A stretch of 64,000 nt of DNA from Candidatus Bathyarchaeia archaeon (GCA_041447175.1 CP166960.1:2186519-2250518), one strand, 5' to 3'; shown: positions 1-8,732, numbered from the stretch's first letter. The notes: generated from the letters alone by a model not told the origin. A program made the numbers and translations.

Positions 1-1058
1 CCTTCACAAAGCTCAGGTTTGCCATCCTTAGGTTTGATGTAGAACGCCTTGGAGTGGGTGGGCCAATCAGTAATGAAGTAATAGTATCCGCGGTCTTTGC
101 CCAAAACCCGGAAAGCCTCCGTTGAGATGTCCTCGCCCCAAGGGATATCAACGTCTTCTTTGTGCAGGTCTGCCAAAACTTCGTCGTAGGTAAAACGTTT
201 GAATGGAAGCTCAGGAACCGTTGCCCGATACTTTAACGCCGCCAGTTCTTTGCTGCATTGCTCAGCCACCACCTTACAAGTGTGATGAATGACTTGCTCC
301 AGAAGCTTCATGACGCCCTCAGCGTTTGCAAACGCTTCTTCTACGTCTACGGAAACGAATTCGCTTAAGTGCCTGCGGGTATGGGACAGCTCGGCGCGGA
401 AAAAGGGACCAACTTCGAAGACTTTCTCCATGCTCATGGTCAGCTGTTCTTTGTAGAGCTGCGGACTTTGAGCGAGGTAAGCTTTCTGACCAAAATAGTC
501 CACAGGGAACAATTCTGCTCCTCCTTCAGTGGCGGAGGCAATAATGCGGGGAGTGTGCAGTTCAAGGAACCCTTTTTCGAAGAGGAATTCCCTGATGGCT
601 TTAACTGCATGATGCTGAATTGTGAACGCTGCCACGTTTTGTTCTTGGCAAAGGTCTAATGCGCGTGCGTCAAGGCGGGCTTCGATGTTTGCAGGCGTTT
701 TGCCCGTTATGTCGAGGGGAAGCTGTTCGACGGCTATGTTGAAGATGCGAAGTTCTGTTGGGATGACTTCGACGCCTCTGGGGGTCATGGTGGTTTTCTT
801 GACGGTGCCTTTGATGCCTATGCTGAAACGTTTCTGCAGAGCATCCGATTTTGCTAAAACTTCAGGGGAAACCCGTTTCTTTAGGATGGTGACTTGTATT
901 GTGCCTTCGCGGTCTTGCAGGATAACAAAGCGTATGCCGCCTAAATCGCGGACTTCTTGAACCCAACCAAAAAGGGTAACTTCTGCGCCATCAAGAGAAG
1001 GCGTAACGTTTGAGGTATAGTGTGTTCTGACCCAGTCTCCCATTGAATCCAACATCAT
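1..1058 (-). CDS. aspS: Aspartyl-tRNA synthetase, archaeal type (5' part; runs off the left edge)
   Basis: Class II aminoacyl-tRNA synthetase that charges tRNA(Asp). About 352 codons are visible and the C-terminal part, including class II motif 3, lies outside the window. The N-terminus reads MMLDSMGDWVRTHYTS and passes into an OB-fold anticodon-binding domain (VTLFGWVQEVRDLGGIRF). The catalytic part shows EGGAELFPVDYFGQKAYLAQSPQLYK in overlapping form and a class II motif 2 around FEVGPFFRAE. The start chosen is the first of two adjacent ATG codons (1058); GGAG lies about 9 nt upstream. The gene follows the KH-domain gene by 22 nt on the same strand, so alba, KH and aspS probably form one operon. 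The discriminating or non-discriminating type (Asp only, or Asp/Asn) cannot be decided here. Confidence 0.95.
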   Translation of the reverse strand, partial: MMLDSMGDWVRTHYTSNVTPSLDGAEVTLFGWVQEVRDLGGIRFVILQDREGTIQVTILKKRVSPEVLAKSDALQKRFSIGIKGTVKKTTMTPRGVEVIPTELRIFNIAVEQLPLDITGKTPANIEARLDARALDLCQEQNVAAFTIQHHAVKAIREFLFEKGFLELHTPRIIASATEGGAELFPVDYFGQKAYLAQSPQLYKEQLTMSMEKVFEVGPFFRAELSHTRRHLSEFVSVDVEEAFANAEGVMKLLEQVIHHTCKVVAEQCSKELAALKYRATVPELPFKRFTYDEVLADLHKEDVDIPWGEDISTEAFRVLGKDRGYYYFITDWPTHSKAFYIKPKDGKPELCE

Positions 1059-1080
1059 AAATGGTTTCTCCGTTGAGCGG

Positions 1081-1590
1081 TTAATCTGCGAATTCTACGC
1101 GCAAAGACATTTTCCGCACAGATTGTGCAATCTCTTTGATGGCCGCCAAATCGAAAGGCAACTGTGCGCCACGTTTTTTGCGTAAAATCACTCGAGTCTC
1201 GGTGGTCCCGTCAGGCAACCAAATTTTATTTATCGTTAAAATATTGAGTGGTGTGAAAAGGTCTTCAAGGAACTTGCGGTCATCCACACCATTCTCCAAG
1301 ACCCGAATGGATTTACCCGTTTCTTCGCTAAGAGCCTTGACAATTTTACCGCCATACCCAAGCAGTCTAGGTACATCACCATGACCCACCATTAAAGCTA
1401 TGGTGCGGTTGGCATCCACGGCTTTATAGAAGCAAACGTTCTGCAGCGAGGGATATTTCTCTTCAAGAATCAACAGAGCACGCGCGATTCGAAGGTCTAA
1501 TTCGCTGATTTCGCCAGCTTTAACTTTGGCGGAACATTTTTGGCATAGCATGCCACTTTTGAGGCAGAAACTGCAAAGTTCGGTTTTCAT
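1081..1590 (-). CDS. Zinc-finger plus KH-domain RNA-binding protein, NusA-like
   Basis: A 169-residue protein with a short zinc-binding head (Cys6, Cys9, Cys16, Cys19, spacing C-x2-C-x6-C-x2-C) and one or two KH-like RNA-binding modules. The KH loop GYGG is at residues 78-81, followed by the helix KIVKALSEETGKSIRV. Archaeal proteins of this layout are annotated as NusA-like transcription factors; the exact role is not established from sequence. It sits between an alba gene upstream (54 nt) and aspS downstream (22 nt) on the same strand, which suggests co-transcription. The ATG start at 1590 places the Cys cluster at the very N-terminus, as usual in the family. Confidence 0.7.
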   Translation of the reverse strand: MKTELCSFCLKSGMLCQKCSAKVKAGEISELDLRIARALLILEEKYPSLQNVCFYKAVDANRTIALMVGHGDVPRLLGYGGKIVKALSEETGKSIRVLENGVDDRKFLEDLFTPLNILTINKIWLPDGTTETRVILRKKRGAQLPFDLAAIKEIAQSVRKMSLRVEFAD

Positions 1591-1643
1591 TTGGAGACCT
1601 GCAAATTTTGAAGGAGCACTCTTTGCTCCAAGGCGAGTTAAAG

Positions 1644-1925
1644 TTATTGCGTTAAGGTTATCTCGATGGTGCTCACGTTGGTGAGGTTATTGCCTTCACT
1701 TTGTTGAAAGGAAAGCTGGTCGGTTCCAATGTCGACTTTTGTTATTTTCACGTTAGGAAGGAACCGTCGTCTGACGACTTCAGCCACATCAATCGCGTGA
1801 CAAATGGACTTTCCACGTGCCTTGATGTTAACTTCTTTTGCGCCAGCGTGAAAGAGAGTGATACATGCAAGCACGTAATTCATGACTGGTTTGCGTCCGA
1901 TCAGCACCGAGTTACTCTCCGACAT
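1644..1925 (-). CDS. albA: DNA/RNA-binding protein Alba (copy 1)
   Basis: Alba, a small abundant nucleic-acid-binding chromatin protein of archaea that also binds RNA. The 93 residues match the family length. The typical N-terminal motif IGRKPVMNYVLA (residues 9-20) is present, and the central KARGKSICHAIDVAEVVRRR segment is the conserved core including the basic binding loop. It is paralogous to the second alba gene at 2374-2658 (shared pattern VGNKPPMSYVLA and KARGQAITTAVDVAEIARNR). Start ATG at 1925. A TATA-like box on the minus strand at 1983-1990 lies about 60 nt upstream. Likely first gene of an operon with the KH protein and aspS. Confidence 0.93.
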   Translation of the reverse strand: MSESNSVLIGRKPVMNYVLACITLFHAGAKEVNIKARGKSICHAIDVAEVVRRRFLPNVKITKVDIGTDQLSFQQSEGNNLTNVSTIEITLTQ

Positions 1926-1982
1926 AGCTAACGTGGCACTCCTAGTTTCTTTGTTGGCTTCATTAGTTTTTTTCTCCGCGAA

Positions 1983-1990
1983 TTTATAGG
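1983..1990 (-). promoter_or_regulatory. TATA box for alba copy 1 operon
   Basis: The minus strand reads CCTATAAATT here, a good archaeal TATA box. With the usual 25-nt spacing transcription would begin near 1960, about 35 nt before the alba start. The reverse reading AATTTATAGG could also serve the + strand, where it would start a transcript near 2012, just before the structured stretch at 2046-2265. Confidence 0.5.
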
Positions 1991-2045
1991 TTGTGGTGCA
2001 TTAACTGACAATTCTAACCCAGCGAAGTGATGTTTTTGTCGGAAG

Positions 2046-2265
2046 TTGCCGCGTTTTCGCGTTGGGCTTTGCAGTTTTGCGGGGATTTACAGTAAAGGGC
2101 ACTTGCCAAAGGACAAGAGGAACCGCAACATTAGGATAGGGAGGGAGTGCACCAATAAACGTTTTGCATGAGGAGAGGTGTTTTCTCCTTCAACGGTAAA
2201 GGCCCCATGCGTTTCAGCTGAGGGTAGTGAGTTCAGGAAAGAACAGAAGTTTTGAAAGCCAAGCC
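2046..2265 (+). other. Gene-free stretch between two alba genes with possible structured RNA
   Basis: The 448-nt gap 1926-2373 between the alba paralogues holds no convincing protein gene. Several pairings can be seen: TTGGGCTTT near 2062 with AAAGCCAA near 2255 (one bulge) would close the whole stretch; TTGCGG near 2078 pairs with CCGCAA near 2122; GCATG near 2166 pairs with CATGC near 2207 and encloses the hairpin AGGAGA/TCTCCT; GTTC-AGGAAA-GAAC lies near 2231. Short strings recall RNase P RNA conserved regions (GAGGAA, ACGGTAAA, GGTAG, ACAGAA, in the right order), but the P4 helix those regions must form is not found. A + strand TATA-like box lies near 1983-1990. I cannot name the RNA, and it may not be one. 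Confidence 0.3.
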
Positions 2266-2308
2266 ATAAGGCAACCCCAAGTTAAATTTAAAAGTGTAGT
2301 TAAAACTA

Positions 2309-2354
2309 CAAAAAGGAAAAAGAAAATAAGGAAAAATATGCGAAAATATTTTCG
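2309..2354 (-). terminator. T-rich terminator with palindrome after alba copy 2
   Basis: Downstream of the alba stop (2374) the minus strand has the perfect palindrome CGAAAATATTTTCG (2341-2354) and then repeated T runs (TTTTT, TTTT, TTTTT) down to 2309. This is the usual look of an archaeal poly-U terminator. Confidence 0.5.
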
Positions 2355-2373
2355 GTTACTTGCTCTGTTTTGG

Positions 2374-2658
2374 CTACTTCTTCAATGTTATTTCCATCGT
2401 AGAAACCATTCTAGACTTGGTCTCTCCCTCTCGTGGTGGCATCTCAGCAGTCCCAATCGCGATTTTGCTAACTTTGAGGTCTTTCACAAATCTGTTTCGG
2501 GCTATTTCAGCCACGTCCACGGCGGTCGTTATTGCTTGGCCTCGGGCTTTAAGGGTTATTTCTTTTGAGTTTCCTGAGGAGAGACTGGTTATGATTGCCA
2601 AAACATAGCTCATTGGCGGTTTATTTCCGACGAAGATAACGTCTGCATTTTCTGCCAT
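2374..2658 (-). CDS. albA: DNA/RNA-binding protein Alba (copy 2)
   Basis: Second Alba protein, 94 residues. The N-terminus has FVGNKPPMSYVLAIITSLSS and the core KARGQAITTAVDVAEIARNR. Pairs of Alba paralogues are common in archaea and can form heterodimers that change DNA packing; that is family knowledge, not visible here. Start ATG at 2658. The gene stands alone: a TATA-like box lies about 95 nt upstream and a palindrome with T runs follows the stop. The two copies differ enough (roughly half of positions) that the duplication is not recent. Confidence 0.93.
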   Translation of the reverse strand: MAENADVIFVGNKPPMSYVLAIITSLSSGNSKEITLKARGQAITTAVDVAEIARNRFVKDLKVSKIAIGTAEMPPREGETKSRMVSTMEITLKK

Positions 2659-2753
2659 ATTTGTTTACTCCTTACGTGTTTATGTAACGTTTGCCGGGTA
2701 TGCTCGCGTCTGTCCGCGACAGAGCGTTACTGTTTTACTATTTCGGATTCTCC

Positions 2754-2763
2754 CTTATATGTT
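2754..2763 (-). promoter_or_regulatory. TATA box for alba copy 2; rest of gap 2659-2964 empty
   Basis: The minus strand reads AACATATAAG here, implying a start of transcription near 2730 and a leader of about 70 nt. The remainder of the 306-nt divergent gap to 2965 shows no gene; it is A-rich just before the CDP-alcohol phosphatidyltransferase gene. Confidence 0.4.
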
Positions 2764-2964
2764 CTCTGGGGATCAACAATGTTGCCTTGAATACGCAACC
2801 AAAACGCGTCCCAGACGACGCAACCTAAACCAGAAAGGGACAAGAAATGGCGCTGTCTAAACCTTCAACCAAGCATACCTTTACACATTCACAACACAAA
2901 CAAAAAATCAACAACAGCCCCAACTTTAATAACAAGAGGCAACATACAAAACTAAGAATCCGAC

Positions 2965-3588
2965 ATGCTCACTAAACTAAAACAAAAAGTCCAACAGGCA
3001 CTCGCCTCGGAAGCCGCCGTTGCCCACAAAATAGGCTTAACCCCCAACATCGTTTCAGCCATAGGATTCATCTTGTCGTTCACGGCGGGGGTTTGCTACG
3101 CATTAACCAGCCAAGAACAACCACTGTGGTTACTTGCTGCCGTGTTTTCACTAATGGCATCTGGATTCTGCGACACCTTAGACGGCATATTGGCACGCAC
3201 CTACAAACAAGCAAGCCCCTTTGGAGGCTTTTTAGATTCTCTTCTGGACAGGTACTCGGACTCGTTTGCGTTTGCAGGCATCATAATCAGCGGTGCAGGA
3301 ATAATCATAAACGCCCAATTCATCCTCATTGCCGGGTTAGCTGCACTGGCAAGTTCCTTTATGGTAAGCTACAGCCGTGCAAGAGCAGAAGCTGTTGGTA
3401 TTAAAATGGAGTCCATCGGATTTGCAGAAAGACCAGAACGCATCCTAATTCTTGCCGCCGCAAGCATAGCCGGCATTTTTTGGCTTCCCGCCTTAAACAT
3501 CGGCGTAGTTGCTATTGCGGTTTTGGCGACGATAACGGTTTTACAAAGGGCAAGACATGTGTATATAACACTAAACGCAAAGAAATAA
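2965..3588 (+). CDS. CDP-alcohol phosphatidyltransferase, probably archaetidylinositol phosphate synthase
   Basis: Integral membrane enzyme of 207 residues that joins a polar head group to CDP-archaeol. The full family signature D-x2-DG-x2-AR-x8-G-x3-D-x3-D is present: Asp70, Asp73, Gly74, Ala77, Arg78, Gly87, Asp91 and Asp95, which bind the two metal ions and CDP. Around it are about six hydrophobic segments (for example residues 30-47, 55-68, 105-125, 160-200). Archaeal members of this length usually make archaetidylinositol phosphate from CDP-archaeol and inositol phosphate; the head group cannot be proved from the motif, so phosphoglycerol transfer remains possible. It stands alone, divergent from alba. 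Confidence 0.85.
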   Translation: MLTKLKQKVQQALASEAAVAHKIGLTPNIVSAIGFILSFTAGVCYALTSQEQPLWLLAAVFSLMASGFCDTLDGILARTYKQASPFGGFLDSLLDRYSDSFAFAGIIISGAGIIINAQFILIAGLAALASSFMVSYSRARAEAVGIKMESIGFAERPERILILAAASIAGIFWLPALNIGVVAIAVLATITVLQRARHVYITLNAKK

Positions 3589-3703
3589 GCACCAGAAAAA
3601 GTTAATGCTCAGTTTAGTAGGAAAGCTTGCTCAACAACGCAGGATATAACTAAAATTTATAGAATAAAGTACATTTTGAGGTTAAAGAAGAAAACGACGA
3701 GGA

Positions 3704-3991
3704 TTATCGCCGTTTGGGACGTGAATGCCGTTCACTTTCAGAGCGAACTTTCACGATGCCGCGGTGTACAGCGCAGGAAACACAGTACCATTTAGTGTCC
3801 ACCCAAGAAGCGATGTACGTGCCTTGCTGCCTTAGCTCTTTAGCTAGTTGGGGCTCAACAAAAGACACTCGACGAGTGGACCGCTTAGCTTTGTCTCTTG
3901 GCACCTGCTGCCCACAGTTTGCACATTGAACTAAGCTGCTGCTTCCTTTGCTTCCTTTGGAACGTCCTCGGCTTTTACGTTTAAATGGCAA
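3704..3991 (-). CDS. rps26e: Small ribosomal subunit protein eS26
   Basis: Ribosomal protein eS26, 95 residues, a zinc-binding protein near the mRNA exit site of the small subunit. Visible are a basic N-terminus, the first Cys pair (Cys23, Cys26 in QCANCGQQVPRDKA), and the second pair in WYCVSCAVHRGIVKVRS (Cys70, Cys73), followed by a basic tail. eS26 is found in eukaryotes and in TACK/Asgard-type archaea but generally not in Euryarchaeota, so it is a taxonomic marker here. Single gene on the minus strand; a TATA-like ATATATAAG lies near 4040 upstream. Confidence 0.95.
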   Translation of the reverse strand: MPFKRKSRGRSKGSKGSSSLVQCANCGQQVPRDKAKRSTRRVSFVEPQLAKELRQQGTYIASWVDTKWYCVSCAVHRGIVKVRSESERHSRPKRR

Positions 3992-4272
3992 TTTCGGAAT
4001 CCTCTTTAATTCTGTAACACAATTTACTATTCCACTGACTTATATATGTGCTCTTGGAGCTTTGAAAAAAGCTATGGTTGGCTGCATCTATGATTATCCA
4101 AAAATTAGAAGCCAACTTACAAGCAGCATCAATGAATAAACATCCAAAAGTCTCAAAACCTCCACGGAAAACCCCAAGGGGGCAGCGTGTGGAAAACTCT
4201 TAAATTGCGCATCACCATTCTCTTGACTTGAACATGGCATGCTATCAAAAAGCTGTTGAGACGTGGATTATT

Positions 4273-4857
4273 ATGTCTGAAATTGGATTAAGAACGCGGA
4301 TGCTTGTAAAAGACGTGATGAGCAGCCCTGTTGTAACAACCGACGAGGAAGCCCCCTCTAATAAAATCGCAAAACTGATGGATCAAAACAAATTCGGCTG
4401 CGTAATCGTCACAAATGAAGATGGAAAACCTTTGGGCATGATAACTGAACGTGACCTTGTCGTTCGAGTCTTAGCAAAAAATCTTAAACCCGAAACTGTA
4501 ACAGCCAAAGATGTCATGACAGCTCCCCTTGCTACAATTGACCCTGAAGCAAGCATAAGTGATGCGGCCAGAATAATGAGCCGATTAGATGTTCGAAGAT
4601 TAGGCGTAATTTACCGAGGCGACCTCATCGGGCTGGTTTCCAGCAGGGACATTTTAGGCGTCATGCCTGAACTTATTGAGATAATTCAGGAGCGTTTTCG
4701 AATTGAAGGCTCCAACACCTCAGAGGAGCAAGTTGAAGAAGAAACGCCTCTTTCGGGTTACTGTGACCGCTGCGGAGTTTACTCAGAAGACCTCAAAGAC
4801 AAGAATGGACAGTTCCTGTGTGAGGATTGCCGAATAGAAGTGGAAGAAGCAGAGTAA
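4273..4857 (+). CDS. Two-CBS-domain protein with C-terminal zinc ribbon
   Basis: A 194-residue regulatory-type protein. Two CBS motifs follow each other (about residues 8-65, starting VKDVMSSPVVTTDEEA, and 73-130, starting AKDVMTAPLATIDPEA); such a pair forms a Bateman module that binds adenine nucleotides. A zinc ribbon closes the protein (Cys164, Cys167, Cys183, Cys186). The reading frame is open up to a TTG at 4228, but the ATG at 4273 gives the usual CBS protein N-terminus and I prefer it; a TATA-like CTTAAATT at about 4199 is compatible with either. The ligand and partner are unknown. Single gene, divergent from eS26. Confidence 0.8.
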   Translation: MSEIGLRTRMLVKDVMSSPVVTTDEEAPSNKIAKLMDQNKFGCVIVTNEDGKPLGMITERDLVVRVLAKNLKPETVTAKDVMTAPLATIDPEASISDAARIMSRLDVRRLGVIYRGDLIGLVSSRDILGVMPELIEIIQERFRIEGSNTSEEQVEEETPLSGYCDRCGVYSEDLKDKNGQFLCEDCRIEVEEAE

Positions 4858-4940
4858 CAAAATTCTTTCCTTTCTTGTTTGGGTTTAAATAAGCAAATAA
4901 GCCACCGTAACTCTTCTAGCTAAAACAGGACGCGTTAGAT

Positions 4941-6290
4941 TTGATTGTTGACACGGTGCTAACCAACACAAAAATTTTCGTACAAGGCGAAATTGTGGAC
5001 TGCAGCTTCGCCCTTGAAGAGGGCAAAATTCAGAAAATCGGCAAAGAAACCAACATGCCAAAAGCCGACCAAAAAATAGACCTGCATCACATGCTGGTTC
5101 TGCCCGGAATAATCGATGAACACGTTCATTTACGTGACGAAAACAAAGTCTACAAAGAAACGTTTCAAACTGGAACTGAGGCGGCTGCGGCGGGTGGAGT
5201 AACCACGGTTTTGGATATGCCAAACAACGCACCCATGACCATGAGTGGTGACGCATTGCGAACCCGTATGCAAACTGCCGCTCGCCGCGTGTTGGTTAAT
5301 GTGGGTTTCTACTCAGAGTTCCCCACGGACCTGCAAGAGATTAAGGGAATTGTTGGGGAAGGCACAGTGGGTTTTAAGCTGTTTATGGCTGAGCAGTTGG
5401 GCGGGTTAAATATTGACGATGACCAAGCACTAAGAGAAGCGTTTGGGGTTGCCGGGAAGGCAGGGGTTCCAGTTGCGGTTCACGCTGAAGACCACCTGAT
5501 GCTTAAGAAAGCCATCGAGAAGGCTAAACTATCCCACAAAAACGACATGCCCACTTTCCTGAAAGCCCACAACGACAACGTGGAATTAGCTGCGGTCAAA
5601 CGCGTACTTGCGCTAAGTGCCCAAATCAAAAAAATGCATCTGCACATATGCCATCTTTCCACTCAAAACGCCGTAGAAGCCGTAGCAGAAGCAAAAAAGG
5701 CAGGCACCCCAGTAACGTGTGAAGTTACCCCTCACCACCTTTTACTCACCCAAGACGCCTATGAGGAGGAGGGGGCTACGGCGGTAATGCTGCCACCCCT
5801 GCGAACCAGAGAAAACGTGGAAGCACTCTGGAAAGGACTCACCGACGGCACCATTGACACCGTTGGCTCCGACCATGCCCCTCATGCCCCAGAAGAAAAA
5901 GACGCAGCCACCATTTGGGAAGTAAAAGTTGGCATACCCGGACTAGAAACCATCCTCCCGTTAACCCTCACAGCAGTTCACAAAAACCAGTTGACGCTCG
6001 CACGCGCCCTGGAAGTTCTCTGTGAAAAACCTGCCGAAATTTTTCATTTGGCTGAGCGGGGAAGTTTGCAGGAGGGCAAGAATGCGGATTTGGTTGTGGT
6101 TGATTTTAACGCGAAATTCAAGATTGATGCTTCGCGGTTTAAGTCCAAAGCCAAGTTTTCGCCGTTTGACAAGTGGGAAGTTCAGGGTAAACCTTTGAAA
6201 ACTTTTGTGAATGGCGTTTTGGTCATGGATGAAGGCGCAATCGTGGCTAAGCCTGGAAGCGGCAGGGTGATTCGGAGAGCCAAAACGTGA
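4941..6290 (+). CDS. pyrC: Dihydroorotase (class I)
   Basis: Zinc amidohydrolase of 449 residues that closes carbamoyl-aspartate to dihydroorotate in pyrimidine synthesis. All metal and catalytic positions are visible: His61 and His63 (DEHVHLRD), the lysine carrying the bridging carboxylate Lys146 (VGFKLFMA), His181 (VAVHAEDH), His238 region (HICHLS), and the catalytic Asp311 in GSDHAPHAPEEK. The C-terminal strand block (GSLQEGKNADLVVVD) is typical of the superfamily. The start is TTG at 4941; a TATA-like TTTAAATAAG lies near 4883. Allantoinase is the main alternative, but archaeal genes of this length and motif set are usually dihydroorotase. The next gene overlaps by 4 nt. Confidence 0.88.
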   Translation: MIVDTVLTNTKIFVQGEIVDCSFALEEGKIQKIGKETNMPKADQKIDLHHMLVLPGIIDEHVHLRDENKVYKETFQTGTEAAAAGGVTTVLDMPNNAPMTMSGDALRTRMQTAARRVLVNVGFYSEFPTDLQEIKGIVGEGTVGFKLFMAEQLGGLNIDDDQALREAFGVAGKAGVPVAVHAEDHLMLKKAIEKAKLSHKNDMPTFLKAHNDNVELAAVKRVLALSAQIKKMHLHICHLSTQNAVEAVAEAKKAGTPVTCEVTPHHLLLTQDAYEEEGATAVMLPPLRTRENVEALWKGLTDGTIDTVGSDHAPHAPEEKDAATIWEVKVGIPGLETILPLTLTAVHKNQLTLARALEVLCEKPAEIFHLAERGSLQEGKNADLVVVDFNAKFKIDASRFKSKAKFSPFDKWEVQGKPLKTFVNGVLVMDEGAIVAKPGSGRVIRRAKT

Positions 6291-6784
6291 ATTTCCTTTT
6301 GGATGGTATGTTGGGAAAGTTGACTCGTTGGTTACGCATGATGGGACATGACGCCAAGTACTCCACTGCAGACGACGTTGAGCTCTTGGAAAACGCGAAA
6401 AAGGAAGCCCGCGTACTACTCACAAGGGATTTAGCGCTCTATCAGCAGGCAACTGCTAGGGGCGTAGAGGTCTACTACGTGGAGGGCAAAACCGAGCCTG
6501 AACGGTTAGCTGAACTATCTATGCGTTTTCAGTTGCCTATAGAAATCGATTTGAAGCAGTCACGTTGTCCTAAATGCAACACCAAACTTGCCACTGCCTC
6601 AAAGCAAGAAATTGTCAACCAAGTCCAAAAAAACACGTTTGCACACTATGATGCTTTTTGGAGGTGCCCAAACTGTGGAACCGTCTACTGGCAAGGCGCA
6701 CATTGGACTAATATAGAGGCAACGCTTAAAGAAGCAAAACAGAAAAGGGAAAAACAAAAAGAACCCGATTTTAGGCTACCATGA
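6287..6784 (+). CDS. Mut7-C (DUF82) PIN-like RNase domain protein with zinc ribbon
   Basis: A 165-residue protein of the Mut7-C family, a PIN-fold domain predicted to be an RNase. The N-terminal acidic residue (Asp6 in [20 protein letters not shown]) and RDLALYQQA (Asp48) match the PIN-like active-site layout. The C-terminus carries a zinc ribbon with Cys94, Cys97, Cys127 and Cys130. The GTG start overlaps the pyrC stop (GTGA), so the two genes are translationally coupled. Its 3' end overlaps the 3' end of rpoK on the other strand by 14 nt. The RNA substrate is unknown. Confidence 0.8.
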   Translation: MNFLLDGMLGKLTRWLRMMGHDAKYSTADDVELLENAKKEARVLLTRDLALYQQATARGVEVYYVEGKTEPERLAELSMRFQLPIEIDLKQSRCPKCNTKLATASKQEIVNQVQKNTFAHYDAFWRCPNCGTVYWQGAHWTNIEATLKEAKQKREKQKEPDFRLP

Positions 6785-7025
6785 GCCATTTTAGGGGAAT
6801 GTCTTGGAAGGTTCCGTCGGGTAGTGTGCGTCGAACCGTCATGGGAAGGATGCCGACTTCGAGTTCTCTGAGGGCGATGTCGATGGGGCTTGTTAGGCTA
6901 CTGTCCACTTCGATTAGGATGGGGGCACCCATGGATATCTGTAGGGACCTTGCACCTACGATGCGGGCTTTCTCGAAGCGGGTTATTTTTGGGGGACCGA
7001 CTTCAACGTTTTCTTGAATCGCCGT
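6771..7025 (-). CDS. rpoK: DNA-directed RNA polymerase subunit K (Rpb6/omega), non-standard start codon
   Basis: RNA polymerase subunit K, the archaeal homologue of Rpb6 and omega, which helps assemble the largest subunit. Reading the minus strand right after the thermosome stop gives 84 codons containing [20 protein letters not shown] and, further on, [18 protein letters not shown] and LPDGTF, all clear family signatures. There is no ATG, GTG or TTG before the conserved block; the frame begins with ACG (7023-7025) immediately after the thermosome TAA, then GCG, then ATT (7017-7019). A GGAGG at the thermosome 3' end lies 7 nt before ACG. I take ACG as the most likely start (one base from ATG), ATT as second choice. 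The next Met is inside the conserved core. Confidence 0.85.
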   Translation of the reverse strand, partial: TAIQENVEVGPPKITRFEKARIVGARSLQISMGAPILIEVDSSLTSPIDIALRELEVGILPMTVRRTLPDGTFQDIPLKWLMVA

Positions 7026-8687
7026 TTAGAAGCCTCCCATTCCGTCCATGCCACCCATGCCTCCGCCCATTCCGCCGGGCGGTGTTGGGGGTGTTTTCAT
7101 TTTTTCGGCAGCGATCACATCATCGATTTTCAAAATCAATGTGGCTGCTTCACCAGCTGACTTGAGTATCTGCTTCTTTACTGCAACTGGCTCAAACACG
7201 CCTACTTTGTGCATGTCTTGCACTTTGCCAGATAAAACTTCAAATCCAGCCCATGTTTCGCCTTTTTCGTGTCTGGACCGCAAGTCAGAGATGACATCAA
7301 TGGGGTCTAACCCCGCGTTCTCAACCAGCGTTGTAGCTATGACTTCGAGGGCTTCAGCAAAGGCTTTAATAGCCAGCTGCTCTCTGCCAGATTGGGTTTC
7401 GGCGTACTTTTTAAGAGTCATAGCCATTTCGAGTTCTGGGGCTCCGCCGCCAGCAACAATTTTGGGCTCCCGAATCAAATCTCGAACCACACATAGTGCG
7501 TCGTGAATTGACCGCTCCGTTTCGTTGTTTAGCCGTGGGGATGACCCGCGGATTAGAATGGTGACTGCCTTGGGTTGTTTGCATCCTTCGATAAAGGTCA
7601 TTTTGTCCTCGGCAATTTTTCGTTCCTCCACCAACGCTGCCTGACCAAGGTCGTCGGCGGTAAGGGATTCGATGTTGCTGACGATGCTGCCGCAGGTGGC
7701 TTTGGCTAAGCGTTCCATGTCGGATTTTTTGGCTCGGCGAATGGCTGAGATGCCTTTCTTGGAGAGGAAGTGCTGCACCATGTCATCAATGCCTTTTTGG
7801 CAGATAACCACGTTTGCGCCCGAAGCCGCAATTTTGTCTGCCATAGCTTTGAGCATGGTTTCTTCTTGTGCGAGGAAAGCCTCAATCTGCTCGGGGCTGT
7901 CAATGTTAAGTTTGGAATCATACTCAGTTTTTTCGAGTTCCAAAGAACAGTCCAGCAACGCAATTTTGGCGTTTTCCACCCGTTTAGGCATGCCGGAGTG
8001 GACAATTTCTTTGTCAATTACAATGCCATTTATGAGGCTGGTTTCCTTAATGGAGTCACCCGTTTTCTTTTCCACCAACACATCATCTACGTCAGCTTTG
8101 TAGCCGTCGCCTTGTTTTTCTGCAACTGCAAGCATGGCGTTTACCACAATGTCAGCCAAAGCATCTTTGTGTTCAGCGACAAGTTTGCTTGCCATGGAGG
8201 TGACGGCGGCTTTTTTGAGGTAACTGGTGTCTTGGAGGTCTATGGGTAGTGCAATTTTTTCTAAAGTTTCCAAGGCTTTTTCTTGGGCAATTTTGTAGCC
8301 GTCGGTGATTACGGTTGGGTGAATGTTCTTTTCCAAGAGGTCTTCGGCTTTGGTTAAAAGTTCACCTGCCACCACAACGGCGGAGGTTGTTCCGTCGCCT
8401 GCTTCGTTGTCCTGTGCCTTGGCAACTTCAACCAGCATCTTTGCTGCAGGGTTCTGAACATCCATCTCATCTAAGATGGTGCGTCCGTCACTTGTGATTG
8501 TGACATCGCCGAAGTTATCGACGAGCATTTTGTCCATGCCTTTGGGACCTAAAGCGCTTCGGACACTTTCCGCTACAATTTTAGCGGCGGTCATGTTGGT
8601 GTTTTGGGCTTCTTTTCCGCGAGACCTGTTAGTGCCTTCTTTTAGGACGAGAACTGGCACACCGCCAGCTTGTACATTTGACGACAA
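7026..8687 (-). CDS. thsA: Thermosome subunit (group II chaperonin)
   Basis: ATP-dependent protein-folding chaperonin of about 553 residues. Group II signatures are plain: [12 protein letters not shown] (about residues 47-58), [15 protein letters not shown] (about 97-111), and further on [10 protein letters not shown]; the C-terminus is the usual Gly-Met-rich tail ([12 protein letters not shown]). The open frame extends to an ATG at 8720, but a strong TATA box at 8733-8740 puts transcription start near 8709, which excludes it. The TTG at 8685-8687 gives [19 protein letters not shown], the expected family N-terminus. rpoK follows directly with no gap after the stop, so the two are probably co-transcribed. 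Confidence 0.96.
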   Translation of the reverse strand: MSSNVQAGGVPVLVLKEGTNRSRGKEAQNTNMTAAKIVAESVRSALGPKGMDKMLVDNFGDVTITSDGRTILDEMDVQNPAAKMLVEVAKAQDNEAGDGTTSAVVVAGELLTKAEDLLEKNIHPTVITDGYKIAQEKALETLEKIALPIDLQDTSYLKKAAVTSMASKLVAEHKDALADIVVNAMLAVAEKQGDGYKADVDDVLVEKKTGDSIKETSLINGIVIDKEIVHSGMPKRVENAKIALLDCSLELEKTEYDSKLNIDSPEQIEAFLAQEETMLKAMADKIAASGANVVICQKGIDDMVQHFLSKKGISAIRRAKKSDMERLAKATCGSIVSNIESLTADDLGQAALVEERKIAEDKMTFIEGCKQPKAVTILIRGSSPRLNNETERSIHDALCVVRDLIREPKIVAGGGAPELEMAMTLKKYAETQSGREQLAIKAFAEALEVIATTLVENAGLDPIDVISDLRSRHEKGETWAGFEVLSGKVQDMHKVGVFEPVAVKKQILKSAGEAATLILKIDDVIAAEKMKTPPTPPGGMGGGMGGMDGMGGF

Positions 8688-8732
8688 ATTCCATAAACCC
8701 CTTAATGCGAACAACAACAAAACAGCATAGGC

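Noticed and set aside
2046-2265. RNase P RNA
   Set aside because: Four short conserved-looking strings occur in order, but the P4 helix cannot be formed: the sequence after GAGGAA pairs upstream (TTGCGG) rather than with the sequence after ACAGAA. The length is also too short for a type A RNA.
6781-7017. A + strand reading frame of 78 residues
   Set aside because: It is the antisense of rpoK, whose conserved protein is plain on the minus strand.
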